A model generated the notes under the pieces. It was given only the letters and a program-made list of their open reading frames with translations. It had not been told where the DNA came from and ran no database searches. A stretch of DNA of 64,000 nt, taken from positions 124,001 through 188,000 of the forward strand of contig NZ_UGHR01000001.1 in assembly GCF_900451195.1 (NCBI RefSeq), given 5' to 3'. The position numbers and the translations under genes were made by a program. Position 1 is the first letter of the stretch; every line of letters begins with the position of its first letter. Shown in pieces: positions 8,382-18,191 of the stretch. Source of the DNA: Iodobacter fluviatilis (GTDB taxonomy: Bacteria > Pseudomonadota > Gammaproteobacteria > Burkholderiales > Chitinibacteraceae).

Positions 8382-9896
8382 ATGCGTCTTTCTCGTTTAA
8401 TTAAAATTGTCCGTGTGGTTTTTGGCTATGGTCTGGATGAGTTTTTACTGGGTCATGCGCGTGTGCGTGGCTTGGGTAAGCTGATTCAATTCTTGCTGTC
8501 TGGCCGGGATTTAAGCGCGCCACGGGCCGAGCGTTTGCGGCTGGCTTTGCAAGAGCTGGGGCCGATTTTTGTTAAGTTTGGTCAGGTTTTGTCCACCCGC
8601 CGCGATCTGATGCCGCTGGATATTGCTGATGAGCTGGCGAAGCTGCAGGACAATGTGCCGCCTTTTGCAGCAGAGACCGCCGTTGCGGTGATTGAAACAA
8701 GCTTAGGCCGTAAGCTCGATGAGCTGTTTGCCGAGTTTGAGCAAACGCCGGTGGCGAGTGCCTCGGTGGCGCAGGTGCATAAGGCGCGTTTACATAATGG
8801 CCAGCAGGTGGCGGTGAAAGTATTGCGCCCAGATATCCTGCCGGTGATTGAATCTGATTTAGCACTGATGCGCATCATGGCGGTGCTGCTCGAAAAACTC
8901 TCGGCTGATGGCAAGCGTTTGCGCCCCAGAGAAGTGGTGGCGGAGTTCGACCGCTATCTGCATGATGAGCTGGATTTAATGCGCGAGGCGGCGAACGCCA
9001 GCCAGTTACGGCGTAATTTTTTAAACTCCAACCAGCTCTTGGTGCCTGAAGTCTTCTACGACTTTTGTGCGCGGGAAGTGTTTGTGATGGAGTGGATGGA
9101 TGGCATTCCGGTAGGGCGTATTGACGAGCTGCTGGCGGCGGGGATGGATCTGAAAAAACTTTCCCGCTTTGGGGTGGAAATCTTTTTTACCCAGGTATTC
9201 AGAGATGGGTTTTTCCATGCCGATATGCACCCCGGCAATATTTTGGTGGCGACGGATAATCGCTATATTGCCTTGGATTTTGGCATTATCGGCACCTTAT
9301 CAGATAGCGATAAGCAGTATTTAGCGATTAATTTTTTAGCCTTCTTCACCCGTGATTACCACCGTGTGGCCACGGCACATATTGAATCGGGTTGGGTACC
9401 TAAAGAGACGCGGGTAGAGGAATTAGAAGCGGCGGTTCGCACCGTTTGCGAGCCGATTTTTAATAAGCCGCTTTCGCAAATTTCCTTTGGCCAAGTGTTG
9501 CTACGCCTGTTTGAAACATCGCGCCGCTTTAATGTGGAAATTCAGCCGCAGCTGGTGTTGTTGCAAAAAACGCTGCTAAATATCGAAGGCTTAGGCCGTC
9601 AGCTCGATCCAGAGCTCGATCTGTGGCAAACCGCCATGCCATTTTTAGAGCGCTGGATGACAGACCAAATTGGCTGGCGTGGCATGCTGCGCAATCTAAA
9701 AAAAGAAGCGCCGCAATGGGCGGCTTTATTGCCGGTACTGCCGCGTAAATTGGGTGAGCTGCTCGATCAGAATCACACTGAGCTATTGATGGCGGGCTAT
9801 AGCGGCCTGATGTGGGAGCAGAAAAAACGTAACTGGCTGCTGGGCGTGATTGCCGCGCTTTTGGCTGGATTATTGCTGACATGGTGGCTGAAGTAA
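8382..9896 (+). CDS. ubiB: Ubiquinone biosynthesis atypical kinase UbiB
   Basis: UbiB is a membrane-tethered ADCK/COQ8-family ATPase needed for ubiquinone synthesis. The 504-residue product carries the family's KxGQ motif at K65-Q68 ([13 protein letters not shown]), the ATP lysine in [11 protein letters not shown], the catalytic region [12 protein letters not shown], and the metal-site IALDFGIIG. Two-helix C-terminal hydrophobicity ([18 protein letters not shown]) anchors it in the inner membrane. It is separated from ubiJ by the repeat element, so it may need its own promoter inside or after that element. Confidence 0.95.
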   Translation: MRLSRLIKIVRVVFGYGLDEFLLGHARVRGLGKLIQFLLSGRDLSAPRAERLRLALQELGPIFVKFGQVLSTRRDLMPLDIADELAKLQDNVPPFAAETAVAVIETSLGRKLDELFAEFEQTPVASASVAQVHKARLHNGQQVAVKVLRPDILPVIESDLALMRIMAVLLEKLSADGKRLRPREVVAEFDRYLHDELDLMREAANASQLRRNFLNSNQLLVPEVFYDFCAREVFVMEWMDGIPVGRIDELLAAGMDLKKLSRFGVEIFFTQVFRDGFFHADMHPGNILVATDNRYIALDFGIIGTLSDSDKQYLAINFLAFFTRDYHRVATAHIESGWVPKETRVEELEAAVRTVCEPIFNKPLSQISFGQVLLRLFETSRRFNVEIQPQLVLLQKTLLNIEGLGRQLDPELDLWQTAMPFLERWMTDQIGWRGMLRNLKKEAPQWAALLPVLPRKLGELLDQNHTELLMAGYSGLMWEQKKRNWLLGVIAALLAGLLLTWWLK

Positions 9897-9911
9897 GACG
9901 CGCAACAGGCC

Positions 9912-9941
9912 AAAAAAAGCCGGGGCTGTTCAGGCCCCGGC
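9912..9941 (-). terminator. Strong hairpin with T-run on the minus strand
   Basis: GCCGGGGC (9919-9926) pairs with GCCCCGGC (9934-9941), loop of 7. The A-run 9912-9918 gives a T-run on the minus strand, so it ends transcripts from the phzF-like gene. It may also stop ubiB read-through. Confidence 0.8.
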
Positions 9942-10041
9942 ATTGTATTAACCGCATGATTGTCCGGCTCTGAGCGGTGCTTAGTGCTTTGTTATTTTAT
10001 TGCGCCACCCCGAATCCCTTCGGGTTTCTGCTGTTTAAAAC

Positions 10042-10884
10042 TTAAAATTCAATTACGCCTCCTCCCACCCGATGTGTGTTACCACCGACACGGATATTGC
10101 GCTGCGCATCCACTTCTACATGAATCACGCTTAAACGGCTGATCAGGCGTTGTATAGTCAGCCCCTGTTCGATTCTCAGGCTAAAGGGGGCGCTTTGCCC
10201 AGATGCCATCATCCATCCCGCAATATTTGCCGCACCTGTGCCTGCTCCAAAATCCTCATAAACTTGAAAAGCATCGCAGGAAAAAAAACGGAGAGTGATG
10301 TGGTCGCCATCGCTTGACCATACGGCGGCCTGAGGTAAGTTTTTGCTGGTTTCTGCCAGCCTAGACAGCGAGCTGACCTGTGGATTGGCTTGCAAAACAG
10401 ATTGCTGTGATCTGACTTGCACAATGAGCTGCTCCAGCCCGCAATCCACAAATAAGGGCGTGCCAATAATATCTGTGGCTGCAATGCCAAGGGCCGAGGC
10501 AATTTCTAAATTACTGTGCTGGGCCGGGCGGGTATGGGCTGTGGCCAGCTGGCTCCACCAGCGATCCCCCTGGCGTAATAGCCAGGTTTGCCCTTGATTG
10601 GTTTTAAATGCCTGTGCAGCAAGGCCTGTTTCATCGGGGTGTGAGGCTTCGGCTGTGGCCAGCATGGCTTGCACTGAAAAAGGCAGCATGTATTGCGTTG
10701 AATGCACATGAACTTGAGTGTCGTTTGCCGCAATAAATGCGGTTTCTGCTACGCCCATTTGAAATGCCAGCGTTTGCCGTGTTGGCTCGTCGGGCATTTC
10801 TTCGGTGGTAAACACGACAATGGGGTTCCCACTTAAACGCCGTTCAGCAAAGGTATTGATGAGGTGAAAGGGATAAGACGTCAT
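10042..10884 (-). CDS. PhzF family isomerase-like protein
   Basis: The 280-residue product has the PhzF/diaminopimelate-epimerase-like fold signature: an N-terminal NTFAERRLSGNPIVVF, the acidic VAETAFI that holds the catalytic Glu in this family, and a C-terminal GAGTGAANIAGWM. Family members isomerise small metabolites; PhzF itself acts in phenazine synthesis, but no other phenazine gene is here, so the substrate is unknown. It stands alone between ubiB and ppc on the opposite strand. The usual RHCGHAT-like motif after the first third is replaced here by SVQAMLATAEAS, which is unusual and may change activity. Confidence 0.82.
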   Translation of the reverse strand: MTSYPFHLINTFAERRLSGNPIVVFTTEEMPDEPTRQTLAFQMGVAETAFIAANDTQVHVHSTQYMLPFSVQAMLATAEASHPDETGLAAQAFKTNQGQTWLLRQGDRWWSQLATAHTRPAQHSNLEIASALGIAATDIIGTPLFVDCGLEQLIVQVRSQQSVLQANPQVSSLSRLAETSKNLPQAAVWSSDGDHITLRFFSCDAFQVYEDFGAGTGAANIAGWMMASGQSAPFSLRIEQGLTIQRLISRLSVIHVEVDAQRNIRVGGNTHRVGGGVIEF

Positions 10885-11295
10885 AGCAGTAGCCTGAAAG
10901 TGAGCGCAGTAATATTTGCGAATGAAAAAAGCGACAGGTGTTTTTATTACATGATTATGCCATTGAATCTTTCCATTATATTTTTTAGAACTTACTATTT
11001 ACTTTGATTTTATTGGTGAGGTGATTCTCAATTTGTAAAATTTACATTTAAATAATGGCTTAGCATTCAGCACTTTATTCATTTAAATGAGCATATGCGC
11101 TTTGTTTGTAGCAAATTGGGTGTTAAAAACCACACTTTTTTCCTAGTGCGATTGAGGGGTTTCAGATATTTCCTTATAGATCAAACATCTATTTGAAATG
11201 TAGTCCGTGTATTTCAGGTACATATTTTTTTGTAATAATCTATCAGTGAAAGCCGCAGGTTCTTGTTAGAATGAAACCGTTTGCCCGATTCAATC
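10885..11295. other. AT-rich intergenic region upstream of ppc
   Basis: This 411-bp region separates divergent phzF-like and ppc genes. It is AT-rich with several poly-T stretches and must hold both promoters. I see no open frame worth calling and no clear operator. Confidence 0.5.
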
Positions 11296-14073
11296 ATGAA
11301 CTGGATTGCTCTGATGCCCGTACTCGAAACGATTGCTGATAAAGATCTGCCCCTTAAACGGGATCTTGAATTACTCGCTGAACTACTCGCTGCGACCATT
11401 CGCGAGCAAGCAGGGATTGCTACTGCCGAGCAGATAGAGTCTATTCGTGAACTCGCCCTGTCTTACGTGCAAGGGAGTAATCCGGAGGCGGGAAAAATGC
11501 TGGCCAAATCTTTATCTGGCCTCGACCCATCCACCACCGTTGCCCTGGTGCGTGGTTTTGGTTATTTTTCGCACCTGTCTAATATTGCTGAAGATTTACA
11601 CCATAATCGTCGCCGCCGCGCGCACAAGATTGCGGGTTCTGGCCCTCAGCGAGGCAGTATTGCTGCAGCGATTAATACCCTAACAGGCAGGGGGGTTAAG
11701 GCGGCAGAAATTATTGCCATGCTGGGTGAAAGCTTAATTGCTCCCGTGCTGACGGCTCACCCAACTGAAGTAAAGCGCAAAACAATTCTGGATTCCCACC
11801 GTGCTGTGGCGCAGCTTTTAGCCGAGCGCGATCGCTATGCGATGACGCCGGAAGAGTTAAGTGATAATAAAGCAGCCCTTGAGCGTGTTTTACTGGCCCT
11901 GTGGCAAACCCGCGAAATCCGCACTTTCAAGCTGACCGTTCAGGACGAGATTGAAAACGGTGCCGCGTATTTCCGTAATACCTTCCTGCACGAATTGCCC
12001 CGGCTTTATCTGGATTTGGAAGACAAACTTGCGGCGCTCTGTGAGCAAAGTATCAGCCTGCCTAACTTTATTCAGGTAGGCAGCTGGATTGGCGGTGATC
12101 GCGACGGTAATCCTTTTGTAACGGGCGATGTATTGCGCTACGCCGTGTCGCGTCAGTCTGGTATTGCTTTAGATTACTACTACCAGCAGTGTATGAAGCT
12201 GGAAAACGAATTATCGATGTCCACAAGGATTGTGGATGTGGATTCCGCTTTGCAGGCCTTGGCAAATTCGGCCACAGATGAGAAAGACCGTAAATCAGAA
12301 GAGCCATATCGCTTGGCTGTTTCTGCCGTGCGCGCACGTATTTTTGCTACCGCGGTTAAAATTGGCACTTTCCATCATCAATTGCACGATGTGGCCAATG
12401 CGGCTGAATATGCAAATGCGCAAGCGCTGCTGGATGATTTAGCGGTGATTGCCGCTTCGCTTAAAGCGCACGGTGCGGCGCTGCTGGCCAATGGCCGTTT
12501 GCGCCGTTTGCAGCGCGCGGTTTCGGTGTTTGGATTTTATCTGGCACCGCTGGATATGCGTCAGTATTCCGGTATGCATGAAAAAGTGATTTCTGAGCTG
12601 TTTACCCATGCAGGCTTAGAAGAATACATGCGCCTTGATGAAGCATCGCGCCGTGCGGTGCTGCTGCGTGAATTATCCAGCGCCCGGCCTTTGACCTCGG
12701 CCTATGTTGAATACAGCGAAGATGTGCAAAAAGAGTTGGATATTTATCGCGCAGCAAGCGAAGTGCAAGCGCGTTATGGTGCATCGGTACTGCCAAATTA
12801 CATTATCTCTAACTGTGATTCGGTTTCGGATATGCTGGAAGTGGCTGTGCTGATGAAGGAAGTGGGCCTAGTGCAGCTTGCGCCTAAGCTGTCTTCCAAA
12901 ATTAATATCATTCCTTTATTCGAAACCATTCCTGATTTGCGCAGTGCAGGCAAAATCATGACTGAGCTGTTTGCAATTCCACAGTGGCGCAATCTTTTGG
13001 GCTGTCGGGACAATGTGCAGGAAGTGATGCTGGGTTATTCGGATTCGAATAAAGACGGCGGTTATCTGACCTCTAACTGGGAGCTGTATAAAGCAGAGCT
13101 CACGCTGGTTGAAGTGTTTCAGGCGGCTAACTTTAAAATGCGCTTGTTCCATGGCCGCGGCGGTACGGTTGGTCGTGGTGGTGGCCCTGCGCACGATGCG
13201 ATCTTGGCCCAGCCCGCTGGCTCAGTGAATGGTCAGATCCGGATTACCGAGCAAGGTGAAGTGATTACGGCCAAGTATGCGGATCGCGAAGTAGGGCGCC
13301 GTAATTTGGAAATCCTGATTGCCGCCACGCTGGAAGCCAGCTTCCCTGAGGCCTCACCACCATTAAATGATGTGATGGAACGCCGTCAGCTGATGGAAAA
13401 ACTCAGCTTAAGCGCCTATCAGGCTTACCGTGATTTGGTGTACGCAACGCCTGACTTTATTACCTACTTCCGCGAAGCCACGCCGATTAACGAGATTCCG
13501 AGCCTGAATATCGGCTCTCGCCCGGCAGCACGTAAGAGCACCAATAGCATCGGCGATTTGCGTGCCATTCCATGGGTATTTTCATGGAGCCAGTGCCGCT
13601 TAATGTTGCCGGGCTGGTATGGCTTTGGTACTGCAATCAGTGAGTATCTTAAAGAATCAGGCGATGAAGGTTTGGCGCTTTTACAGCAGCTCTATCGTGA
13701 CTGGCCGTTCTTTAACTCCACGATCTCTAATATGGATATGGTGCTGGCTAAATCAGATATCGCGATTGCGGCCCGTTACTCTGAGCTGGTTCAAGATCAG
13801 GAGCTGGCACAGCGTATCTTTACGCGGATTAAAGCAGAATGGCAGCGTACCGTTGATGCGGTACAAGCGATTTCCAAGCATGGTGAATTGCTGGCAGATA
13901 ACCCTATGCTGGCCCGCAGTCTGGATAACCGACTGCCTTATCTTGATCCGCTAAACCACTTGCAAGTAGAGCTGCTCAAACGCTTACGCAGTGGCGAGGC
14001 AAGTGAAGATGTACAGCACGCCGTGCACTTAACTATTAACGGCATTGCGGCGGGTTTGCGTAATAGCGGTTAA
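11296..14073 (+). CDS. ppc: Phosphoenolpyruvate carboxylase
   Basis: PEP carboxylase makes oxaloacetate from PEP and bicarbonate to refill the TCA cycle. The product is about 925 residues, close to the 883 of E. coli. It has the catalytic H155 in LTAHPTEVKRKT and R621 in the glycine-rich FHGRGGTVGRGGG, plus SWIGGDRDGNPFV and GYSDSNKDGGYL. The C-terminus NGIAAGLRNSG is the conserved regulatory end. The start is uncertain: TTG 11281, ATG 11296 or ATG 11314 are possible and none has a strong ribosome site. I used the first ATG. Confidence 0.95.
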   Translation: MNWIALMPVLETIADKDLPLKRDLELLAELLAATIREQAGIATAEQIESIRELALSYVQGSNPEAGKMLAKSLSGLDPSTTVALVRGFGYFSHLSNIAEDLHHNRRRRAHKIAGSGPQRGSIAAAINTLTGRGVKAAEIIAMLGESLIAPVLTAHPTEVKRKTILDSHRAVAQLLAERDRYAMTPEELSDNKAALERVLLALWQTREIRTFKLTVQDEIENGAAYFRNTFLHELPRLYLDLEDKLAALCEQSISLPNFIQVGSWIGGDRDGNPFVTGDVLRYAVSRQSGIALDYYYQQCMKLENELSMSTRIVDVDSALQALANSATDEKDRKSEEPYRLAVSAVRARIFATAVKIGTFHHQLHDVANAAEYANAQALLDDLAVIAASLKAHGAALLANGRLRRLQRAVSVFGFYLAPLDMRQYSGMHEKVISELFTHAGLEEYMRLDEASRRAVLLRELSSARPLTSAYVEYSEDVQKELDIYRAASEVQARYGASVLPNYIISNCDSVSDMLEVAVLMKEVGLVQLAPKLSSKINIIPLFETIPDLRSAGKIMTELFAIPQWRNLLGCRDNVQEVMLGYSDSNKDGGYLTSNWELYKAELTLVEVFQAANFKMRLFHGRGGTVGRGGGPAHDAILAQPAGSVNGQIRITEQGEVITAKYADREVGRRNLEILIAATLEASFPEASPPLNDVMERRQLMEKLSLSAYQAYRDLVYATPDFITYFREATPINEIPSLNIGSRPAARKSTNSIGDLRAIPWVFSWSQCRLMLPGWYGFGTAISEYLKESGDEGLALLQQLYRDWPFFNSTISNMDMVLAKSDIAIAARYSELVQDQELAQRIFTRIKAEWQRTVDAVQAISKHGELLADNPMLARSLDNRLPYLDPLNHLQVELLKRLRSGEASEDVQHAVHLTINGIAAGLRNSG

Positions 14074-14092
14074 GCCGTACTGAAATGATAAG

Positions 14093-14133
14093 AAGCTGGG
14101 TTGGCGTGCAAGCACGTGACCCAGCTTTTTTTT
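14093..14133 (+). terminator. Rho-independent terminator of ppc
   Basis: AAGCTGGGT (14093-14101) pairs with ACCCAGCTT (14119-14127), followed by a T-run to 14133. It lies 20 bases after the ppc stop. Confidence 0.9.
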
Positions 14134-14410
14134 GCGTGTAAATTGAGCCTGTGCTAGTTTGTCAGACTAAATTCAGTTTTTGGAATGTTTTGCTTTGTGG
14201 CATGGCAAAACCCAAATCTTGAAACACTTCGTCCTAAAGGAATTGTGGCCACGGAGGAACAGGTCTTGAATTTCAGCTGGGGGGCATTGTGTTTAATGTC
14301 TTTAAGCCTGATCGTCACCAGTAAATCAATAAATGGCTTAATTAAAGTTAATAATATTTGTACTTGATTGTTTTTGCTTATCGCCAGAAGATGTTTAAAA
14401 GGGTATTAAA
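14134..14410. other. Intergenic region with a repeat end
   Basis: The stretch 14207-14227 (AAAACCCAAATCTTGAAAC then AC) matches the end of the repeat at 20252-20372, suggesting a truncated copy. A 60-codon frame at 14185-14367 crosses it but looks accidental. Nothing else is recognisable. Confidence 0.45.
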
Positions 14411-14755
14411 ATGAGCGAATATTTTGTAGAAATGGGGCGTTGTCGTCTTAATTGTCATGACATTAAAAAATACTGGATTGATGGTGAACCGGCTGAGGAA
14501 AAGAAAAGCAGGGTTGATAATCAGGAAAACAACTATTTGGCTAGTGCATTTTCTTTACTGATTGCTGGTGTAGTGAGTACATATCTCGCTCGAAAAAAAG
14601 GCAATTCACAGGCCAAAAAATACCTGCACATTGAAACTAAGCACAATGTTTCTTATTGCTTTTCAGATGATGAAATCAATATAAATGATGTGTTTCTTAA
14701 GCTAAATAAGGCGCAGTCGGTCATCGATTCCACCGGGCGATGCAGCACACTATAA
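14411..14755 (+). CDS. Hypothetical protein with one membrane helix
   Basis: The 114-residue product is not recognised. It starts with ATG after an AAAAGGG stretch at fair spacing. The N-terminal half is polar with two Cys (GRCRLNCHD). Residues about 42-62 (YLASAFSLLIAGVVSTYLA) form one possible membrane helix, followed by a basic segment RKKGNSQAKK. The C-terminal part is polar and AT-rich in sequence. It stands alone between the ppc terminator and an exported-protein gene. Base composition differs from nearby housekeeping genes, so it may be a recent arrival. A chance frame cannot be excluded. Confidence 0.45.
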   Translation: MSEYFVEMGRCRLNCHDIKKYWIDGEPAEEKKSRVDNQENNYLASAFSLLIAGVVSTYLARKKGNSQAKKYLHIETKHNVSYCFSDDEININDVFLKLNKAQSVIDSTGRCSTL

Positions 14756-14869
14756 ACTTGCATCATAAAGATGCGAAATGCATGCACTATGGAAAATGCC
14801 TGATTTTGGCGTTTCAAAAATGACATCGGTGCAGTCATCGTTTTTCGATTTAATTTATTCATCAGGACA

Positions 14870-15361
14870 ATGCCTGCATTGAAAGCCATCACCTGCCGCT
14901 ATTTATTGTTTACCCTGCTGCTCAGCATGGCTTTGCCCGCTGCCGCAGCAGGAAAATTGCCTACCCATTTTGGCGATAAGATGGAGGCGGCTTTGTCTTG
15001 CCGCAGTGAATGGTCGAATGAATGGTGGCGCAGTTATTTCCGGCAGTATTTAGGCGATCCTCTGCGTGTATGGGGAGAGGCAGAGTGGTTTGAAGCACAG
15101 AATGCCTCTTTGGGCGGCAATAAAGTCAGTGAGGTCTTTGTGAGTTTGCCCAGTTCGGGAGCCTTAATGGTGGGGGCGCTGATCCCTGATCAAGTTGAAA
15201 CTGTTCGCAAAAATATTGAAGCAAGCATGGGCTTTGCTTTTGTCCCGCTGGCGGGGAGCTATCCTCGTTTTCTGTCCAAGTTTGGCAGCGTTCTGGTTGG
15301 GCTTCCTAATAATCAAAGCAAGTGGTATTGCGCACGCTGGAATTTGGGCAATCGTCCCTGA
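14870..15361 (+). CDS. Exported hypothetical protein
   Basis: The 163-residue product begins with a clear Sec signal peptide: basic start, hydrophobic core LLFTLLLSMALPA, and a likely cut after AAA near residue 26. The mature part is rich in aromatic residues (EWSNEWWRSYFRQYLGDP) and has two Cys, one near each end (LSCRSEW and KWYCARW), which could form a disulfide. I do not recognise the family. AGGA lies only two bases before the ATG, so the start may be imprecise, but the signal peptide supports it. Confidence 0.65.
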   Translation: MPALKAITCRYLLFTLLLSMALPAAAAGKLPTHFGDKMEAALSCRSEWSNEWWRSYFRQYLGDPLRVWGEAEWFEAQNASLGGNKVSEVFVSLPSSGALMVGALIPDQVETVRKNIEASMGFAFVPLAGSYPRFLSKFGSVLVGLPNNQSKWYCARWNLGNRP

Positions 15362-15387
15362 TGCTGCAAAGTGCAGCTGTCCCCTTA

Positions 15388-15416
15388 TTTAATCTTTCCA
15401 AATAAGAAAGATTAAA
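15388..15416. repeat. 11-bp inverted repeat after the exported-protein gene
   Basis: TTTAATCTTTC (15388-15398) and GAAAGATTAAA (15406-15416) are perfect arms with a 7-base loop, 27 bases after the preceding stop. No T-run follows, so it may be a weak terminator or a binding site. Confidence 0.5.
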
Positions 15417-15937
15417 TGTAGAAGTGTATTTAAAAAATAATTAATTTCTTTCATATTATTTACTTAAATGGTTGTTTTTATAGCTTGTGATCGCTGCTGC
15501 TATTTTCTTTTGAATCAATATTTCATTCTAGTTAATACCAATTATTGCAATTGCCCTTTTTTGCAGTGGTGTTTGACAGGGCGGAAGGAATTTGTTGTAT
15601 TTAATTACAAGTTTGGAATTTTTCTGTATGACTCAAGAAAGCAAATATTAAGTATAAGCAGTTTAATGTATACTTTTTTTGCTAAACACACAGGTTTTTA
15701 TTGAAATATTTATGTAATTCTGATGCGAAAACTACACCAATAAAATCATATAAATTACAAAAAATAAAAATTATGCTGCGATGCAATATTTATGAATAAC
15801 GCTATTTTAAATATAAAACAGAGTTTTTTGAATGAAATGCTGCATTGCGTCAATGATTATGATGCTTGGCTATGTAGTTAAAACAGACTGCTGTGCAGTG
15901 AAAGCAGGAGGGTGTTTTTTTATTCACAATTGAGGGC

Positions 15938-15966
15938 TTGACAAGAAAAATAGAATGGTGAGTAAT
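15938..15966 (+). promoter_or_regulatory. Possible sigma-70 promoter
   Basis: A perfect TTGACA at 15938-15943 is followed after 17 bases by AGTAAT (15961-15966), which matches TATAAT at four of six positions but lacks the key second A. It lies about 160 bases before the chitinase start. Confidence 0.28.
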
Positions 15967-16087
15967 GAAACCCATCATGACCGGTTACAAAGAGAACTGG
16001 CTTGATACTGCTCTGAATACAGGTGAAGCTTTCGCAGAATTGACAGCTTGTAGGAAGGCGCTAATACCAGTTGAGATGCGTGAATAA
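15965..16087 (+). CDS. Possible 40-residue small ORF upstream of chitinase
   Basis: ATG at 15965 opens a 40-codon frame (starting [12 protein letters not shown], ending IPVEMRE) that closes with TAA 35 bases before the chitinase start. Its codon use is less AT-biased than the surrounding gap. The ribosome site is weak (GGTGAG), and the ATG overlaps the putative -10 box, so this promoter would not express it with a leader. It could be a leader peptide, a small protein or chance. Confidence 0.22.
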   Translation: MKPIMTGYKENWLDTALNTGEAFAELTACRKALIPVEMRE

Positions 16088-16122
16088 CGCCAATCAGTCT
16101 AAAGAGGATGGAGACTCCCTTT

Positions 16123-18063
16123 ATGTCGAACTACAGTCGTTTAGCAGCAATTCCTGCTGCGTTTATTGTGATGCAAGCTTTTGCGGCGCCTGCTTGGGAT
16201 GCCGCAACCACCTATACCGGTGGCGAAGTGGTGAGCTACGGTGGTAAGGATTGGAAAGCACAATGGTGGACTAAGGGTAATGTGCCAGGTGCTGATCAGT
16301 GGGGCCCTTGGGCTTTGCAATCAGGTACGCCAACACCTGCGCCCGTTCCTACACCTGCTCCAACTCCTGTTCCTACACCTGGCCCTACGCCAGTGCCAAC
16401 GCCTGCTCCTACACCCGCACCATCGGCTTGCTACCAGACATGGACAGCAACGACGGCCTATACCGGCGGACAATCGGTTACTTATAAAGGCCGTAACTAC
16501 AAAGCTCAGTGGTGGACTCAGGGCGATGATCCAACGACCAATGTGGGTGCAGGTAAGCCATGGCTGGATTTAGGTGCTTGCTCAACGGTGCCAACACCTG
16601 TTCCAACGCCAGTACCGACACCTGTTCCAACTCCGGTGCCAACGCCAGTTCCGACACCGGTTCCAACTCCGGTGCCAACACCAGTACCGACACCAGTACC
16701 GACACCCGTTCCAACTCCGGTGCCAACGCCAGTTCCAACACCAACACCAACACCTGCACCAACGCCATCAGGCAGCATGCAAGTTGGGTCTTACTTTGCA
16801 CAGTGGGGCATTTACGATCGTGGCTATCTGGTAAAGCATGTTCAGACCAGCGGCTCTGCAGCGAAGATGACTTTCCTGAATTATGCCTTTGGTAATATCT
16901 ATGCCAAAAACGGCGGCTACGAATGTGGCATCGTGACTAAGGCAGAAAATGGCTCGCAAGACGGTGGCGATGGCTGGGCCGACTTCCAGAAAGGTTTCGG
17001 CGCAAGTGATTCCGTGGATGGCGTGGGTGATGTTTGGGGTGAAGATGGCAAAGGTGGCCTGAAAGGTAACTTTAACCAGCTTAAAAAACTGAAAGCCAAA
17101 AACCCGAACCTGAAAGTGTTTATCTCCTTAGGTGGCTGGACATGGTCTAAGTGGTTCTCGAATGCTTCCGCGACCGATGCAAGCCGCAAGCAACTGGTTT
17201 CCAGTTGTATCGATCTTTACATCAAGGGCAATATTCCATTTGATGCAGGCTCTAATGCTGGTGGTAAAGGCACAGCTGCAGGCGTGTTCGATGGGATTGA
17301 TATCGATTGGGAATACCCTGGCGTGCAAGGGATCGGCACCAACACCGTGTCACCGAACGATAAGCAAAATAACACCCTGCTGCTGAAAGAGTTCCGTGCT
17401 CAGCTGGATGCGTTGACCGCAACAACAGGCAAGAAGTATGGCTTGACCGTAGCGATTGGTGCAGGGGCTGAAAAAATTGCCATGACCGAGCCTGGTGAGT
17501 ACACCAAGTATCTGGATTGGATCAATCTGATGTCATACGACTTCAATGGCGGTTGGGATGCCAAGGGGCCGACAGACTTCCAGTCGCATCTTTACAATGA
17601 TCCTGCCAGCCCGCGTTATATCGATCCTAAAACCGGTAAACCAGGTTTAGCAGCGCAATACAATATCGACAGCGCAGTGAAAAACCTGATTGCAGCAGGC
17701 GCACCAGCCAGCAAAATCGTATTAGGTATTCCTTTCTACGGCCGTGGCTGGACAGGCGTGCCTAATGTCAACAATGGCTTGTATCAGTCTGCAACAGGCC
17801 CGGCTAAGGGTACATACGAAGCAGGGATTGAGGACTATCGCGTTCTGAAAAATGCGGCGGGATCTGTGTTTGTTCATCCTATTACCAAGCAATCATGGAA
17901 ATATGATGGCAATACATTCTGGTCTTACGATACAACCGATGTAATCCAGACCAAGCTTGATTATGTTAAAGCCAATGGTTTAGGTGGCGCATTCAGCTGG
18001 TCGCTGGATGGTGATGACAGCACCGGCACATTGATGAATGCAATGAGCAAGGTTCGTCAGTAA
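16123..18063 (+). CDS. Secreted GH18 chitinase with two CBM5/12 modules
   Basis: A 646-residue extracellular endochitinase. The signal peptide covers about residues 1-22 (ending AFAAPAW). Two carbohydrate-binding modules of CBM5/12 type follow, each with an AWD/TWT-x-TTYTGG-x-V start and a KAQWWT core. They are joined by Pro-Thr linkers, the second being about 60 residues of repeated PVPT. The GH18 barrel starts near residue 223. Its catalytic motif FDGIDIDWE has D390, D393, D395 and proton donor E397; [10 protein letters not shown] further on is also typical. The start at MSNYSRL is preferred over an ATG five codons earlier, which has its purine tract directly touching it. A terminator follows. 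Confidence 0.95.
   Translation: MSNYSRLAAIPAAFIVMQAFAAPAWDAATTYTGGEVVSYGGKDWKAQWWTKGNVPGADQWGPWALQSGTPTPAPVPTPAPTPVPTPGPTPVPTPAPTPAPSACYQTWTATTAYTGGQSVTYKGRNYKAQWWTQGDDPTTNVGAGKPWLDLGACSTVPTPVPTPVPTPVPTPVPTPVPTPVPTPVPTPVPTPVPTPVPTPVPTPVPTPTPTPAPTPSGSMQVGSYFAQWGIYDRGYLVKHVQTSGSAAKMTFLNYAFGNIYAKNGGYECGIVTKAENGSQDGGDGWADFQKGFGASDSVDGVGDVWGEDGKGGLKGNFNQLKKLKAKNPNLKVFISLGGWTWSKWFSNASATDASRKQLVSSCIDLYIKGNIPFDAGSNAGGKGTAAGVFDGIDIDWEYPGVQGIGTNTVSPNDKQNNTLLLKEFRAQLDALTATTGKKYGLTVAIGAGAEKIAMTEPGEYTKYLDWINLMSYDFNGGWDAKGPTDFQSHLYNDPASPRYIDPKTGKPGLAAQYNIDSAVKNLIAAGAPASKIVLGIPFYGRGWTGVPNVNNGLYQSATGPAKGTYEAGIEDYRVLKNAAGSVFVHPITKQSWKYDGNTFWSYDTTDVIQTKLDYVKANGLGGAFSWSLDGDDSTGTLMNAMSKVRQ
16588..16768 (+). repeat. 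Tandem 12-bp repeat coding the PVPT linker
   Basis: About 14 tandem copies of a 12-bp unit encode Val-Pro-Thr-Pro, with drift mostly at third codon positions. The unit length is a multiple of three, so copy-number change would keep the frame. Confidence 0.85.
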
Positions 18064-18110
18064 GACTCACAAAATCTAGTCAGTGAAATTAGCAAGCTAG
18101 CTAGACTTTT

Positions 18111-18142
18111 AACCCCTGTGCTCAGGCATGGGGGTTTTTTTT
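18111..18142 (+). terminator. Rho-independent terminator of the chitinase
   Basis: AACCCC (18111-18116) pairs with GGGGTT ending at 18136, followed by eight T. It lies 48 bases after the stop. Confidence 0.85.
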
Positions 18143-18191
18143 GCCTGAGTGGGGGATAATCCCCACTTTGCTGATTTGATTTGATCTCCCC

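Larger units (their letters stand above)
15362..16122. other. Long AT-rich region upstream of the chitinase
   Basis: About 760 bp without a convincing gene. A 78-codon frame at 15468-15704 has no ribosome site and low-complexity AT-rich codons and I do not call it. The region probably carries the control elements of the chitinase gene. Near its end is a 40-codon frame (15965-16087) and a TTGACA box. Confidence 0.5.

Noticed and set aside
14185..14367. 60-codon frame after the ppc terminator
   Set aside because: It runs through a fragment of a repeat and has no ribosome site.
15468..15704. 78-codon frame in the gap before the chitinase
   Set aside because: AT-rich, no ribosome site and no recognisable motif.
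16588..16768. Tandem repeats that might be taken for a CRISPR array
   Set aside because: The 12-bp units are contiguous and code for the chitinase linker. There are no spacers and no cas genes.
16518..16778. Minus-strand frame reading Gly-Val-Gly-Thr repeats
   Set aside because: It is the reverse reading of the chitinase PVPT linker repeat.
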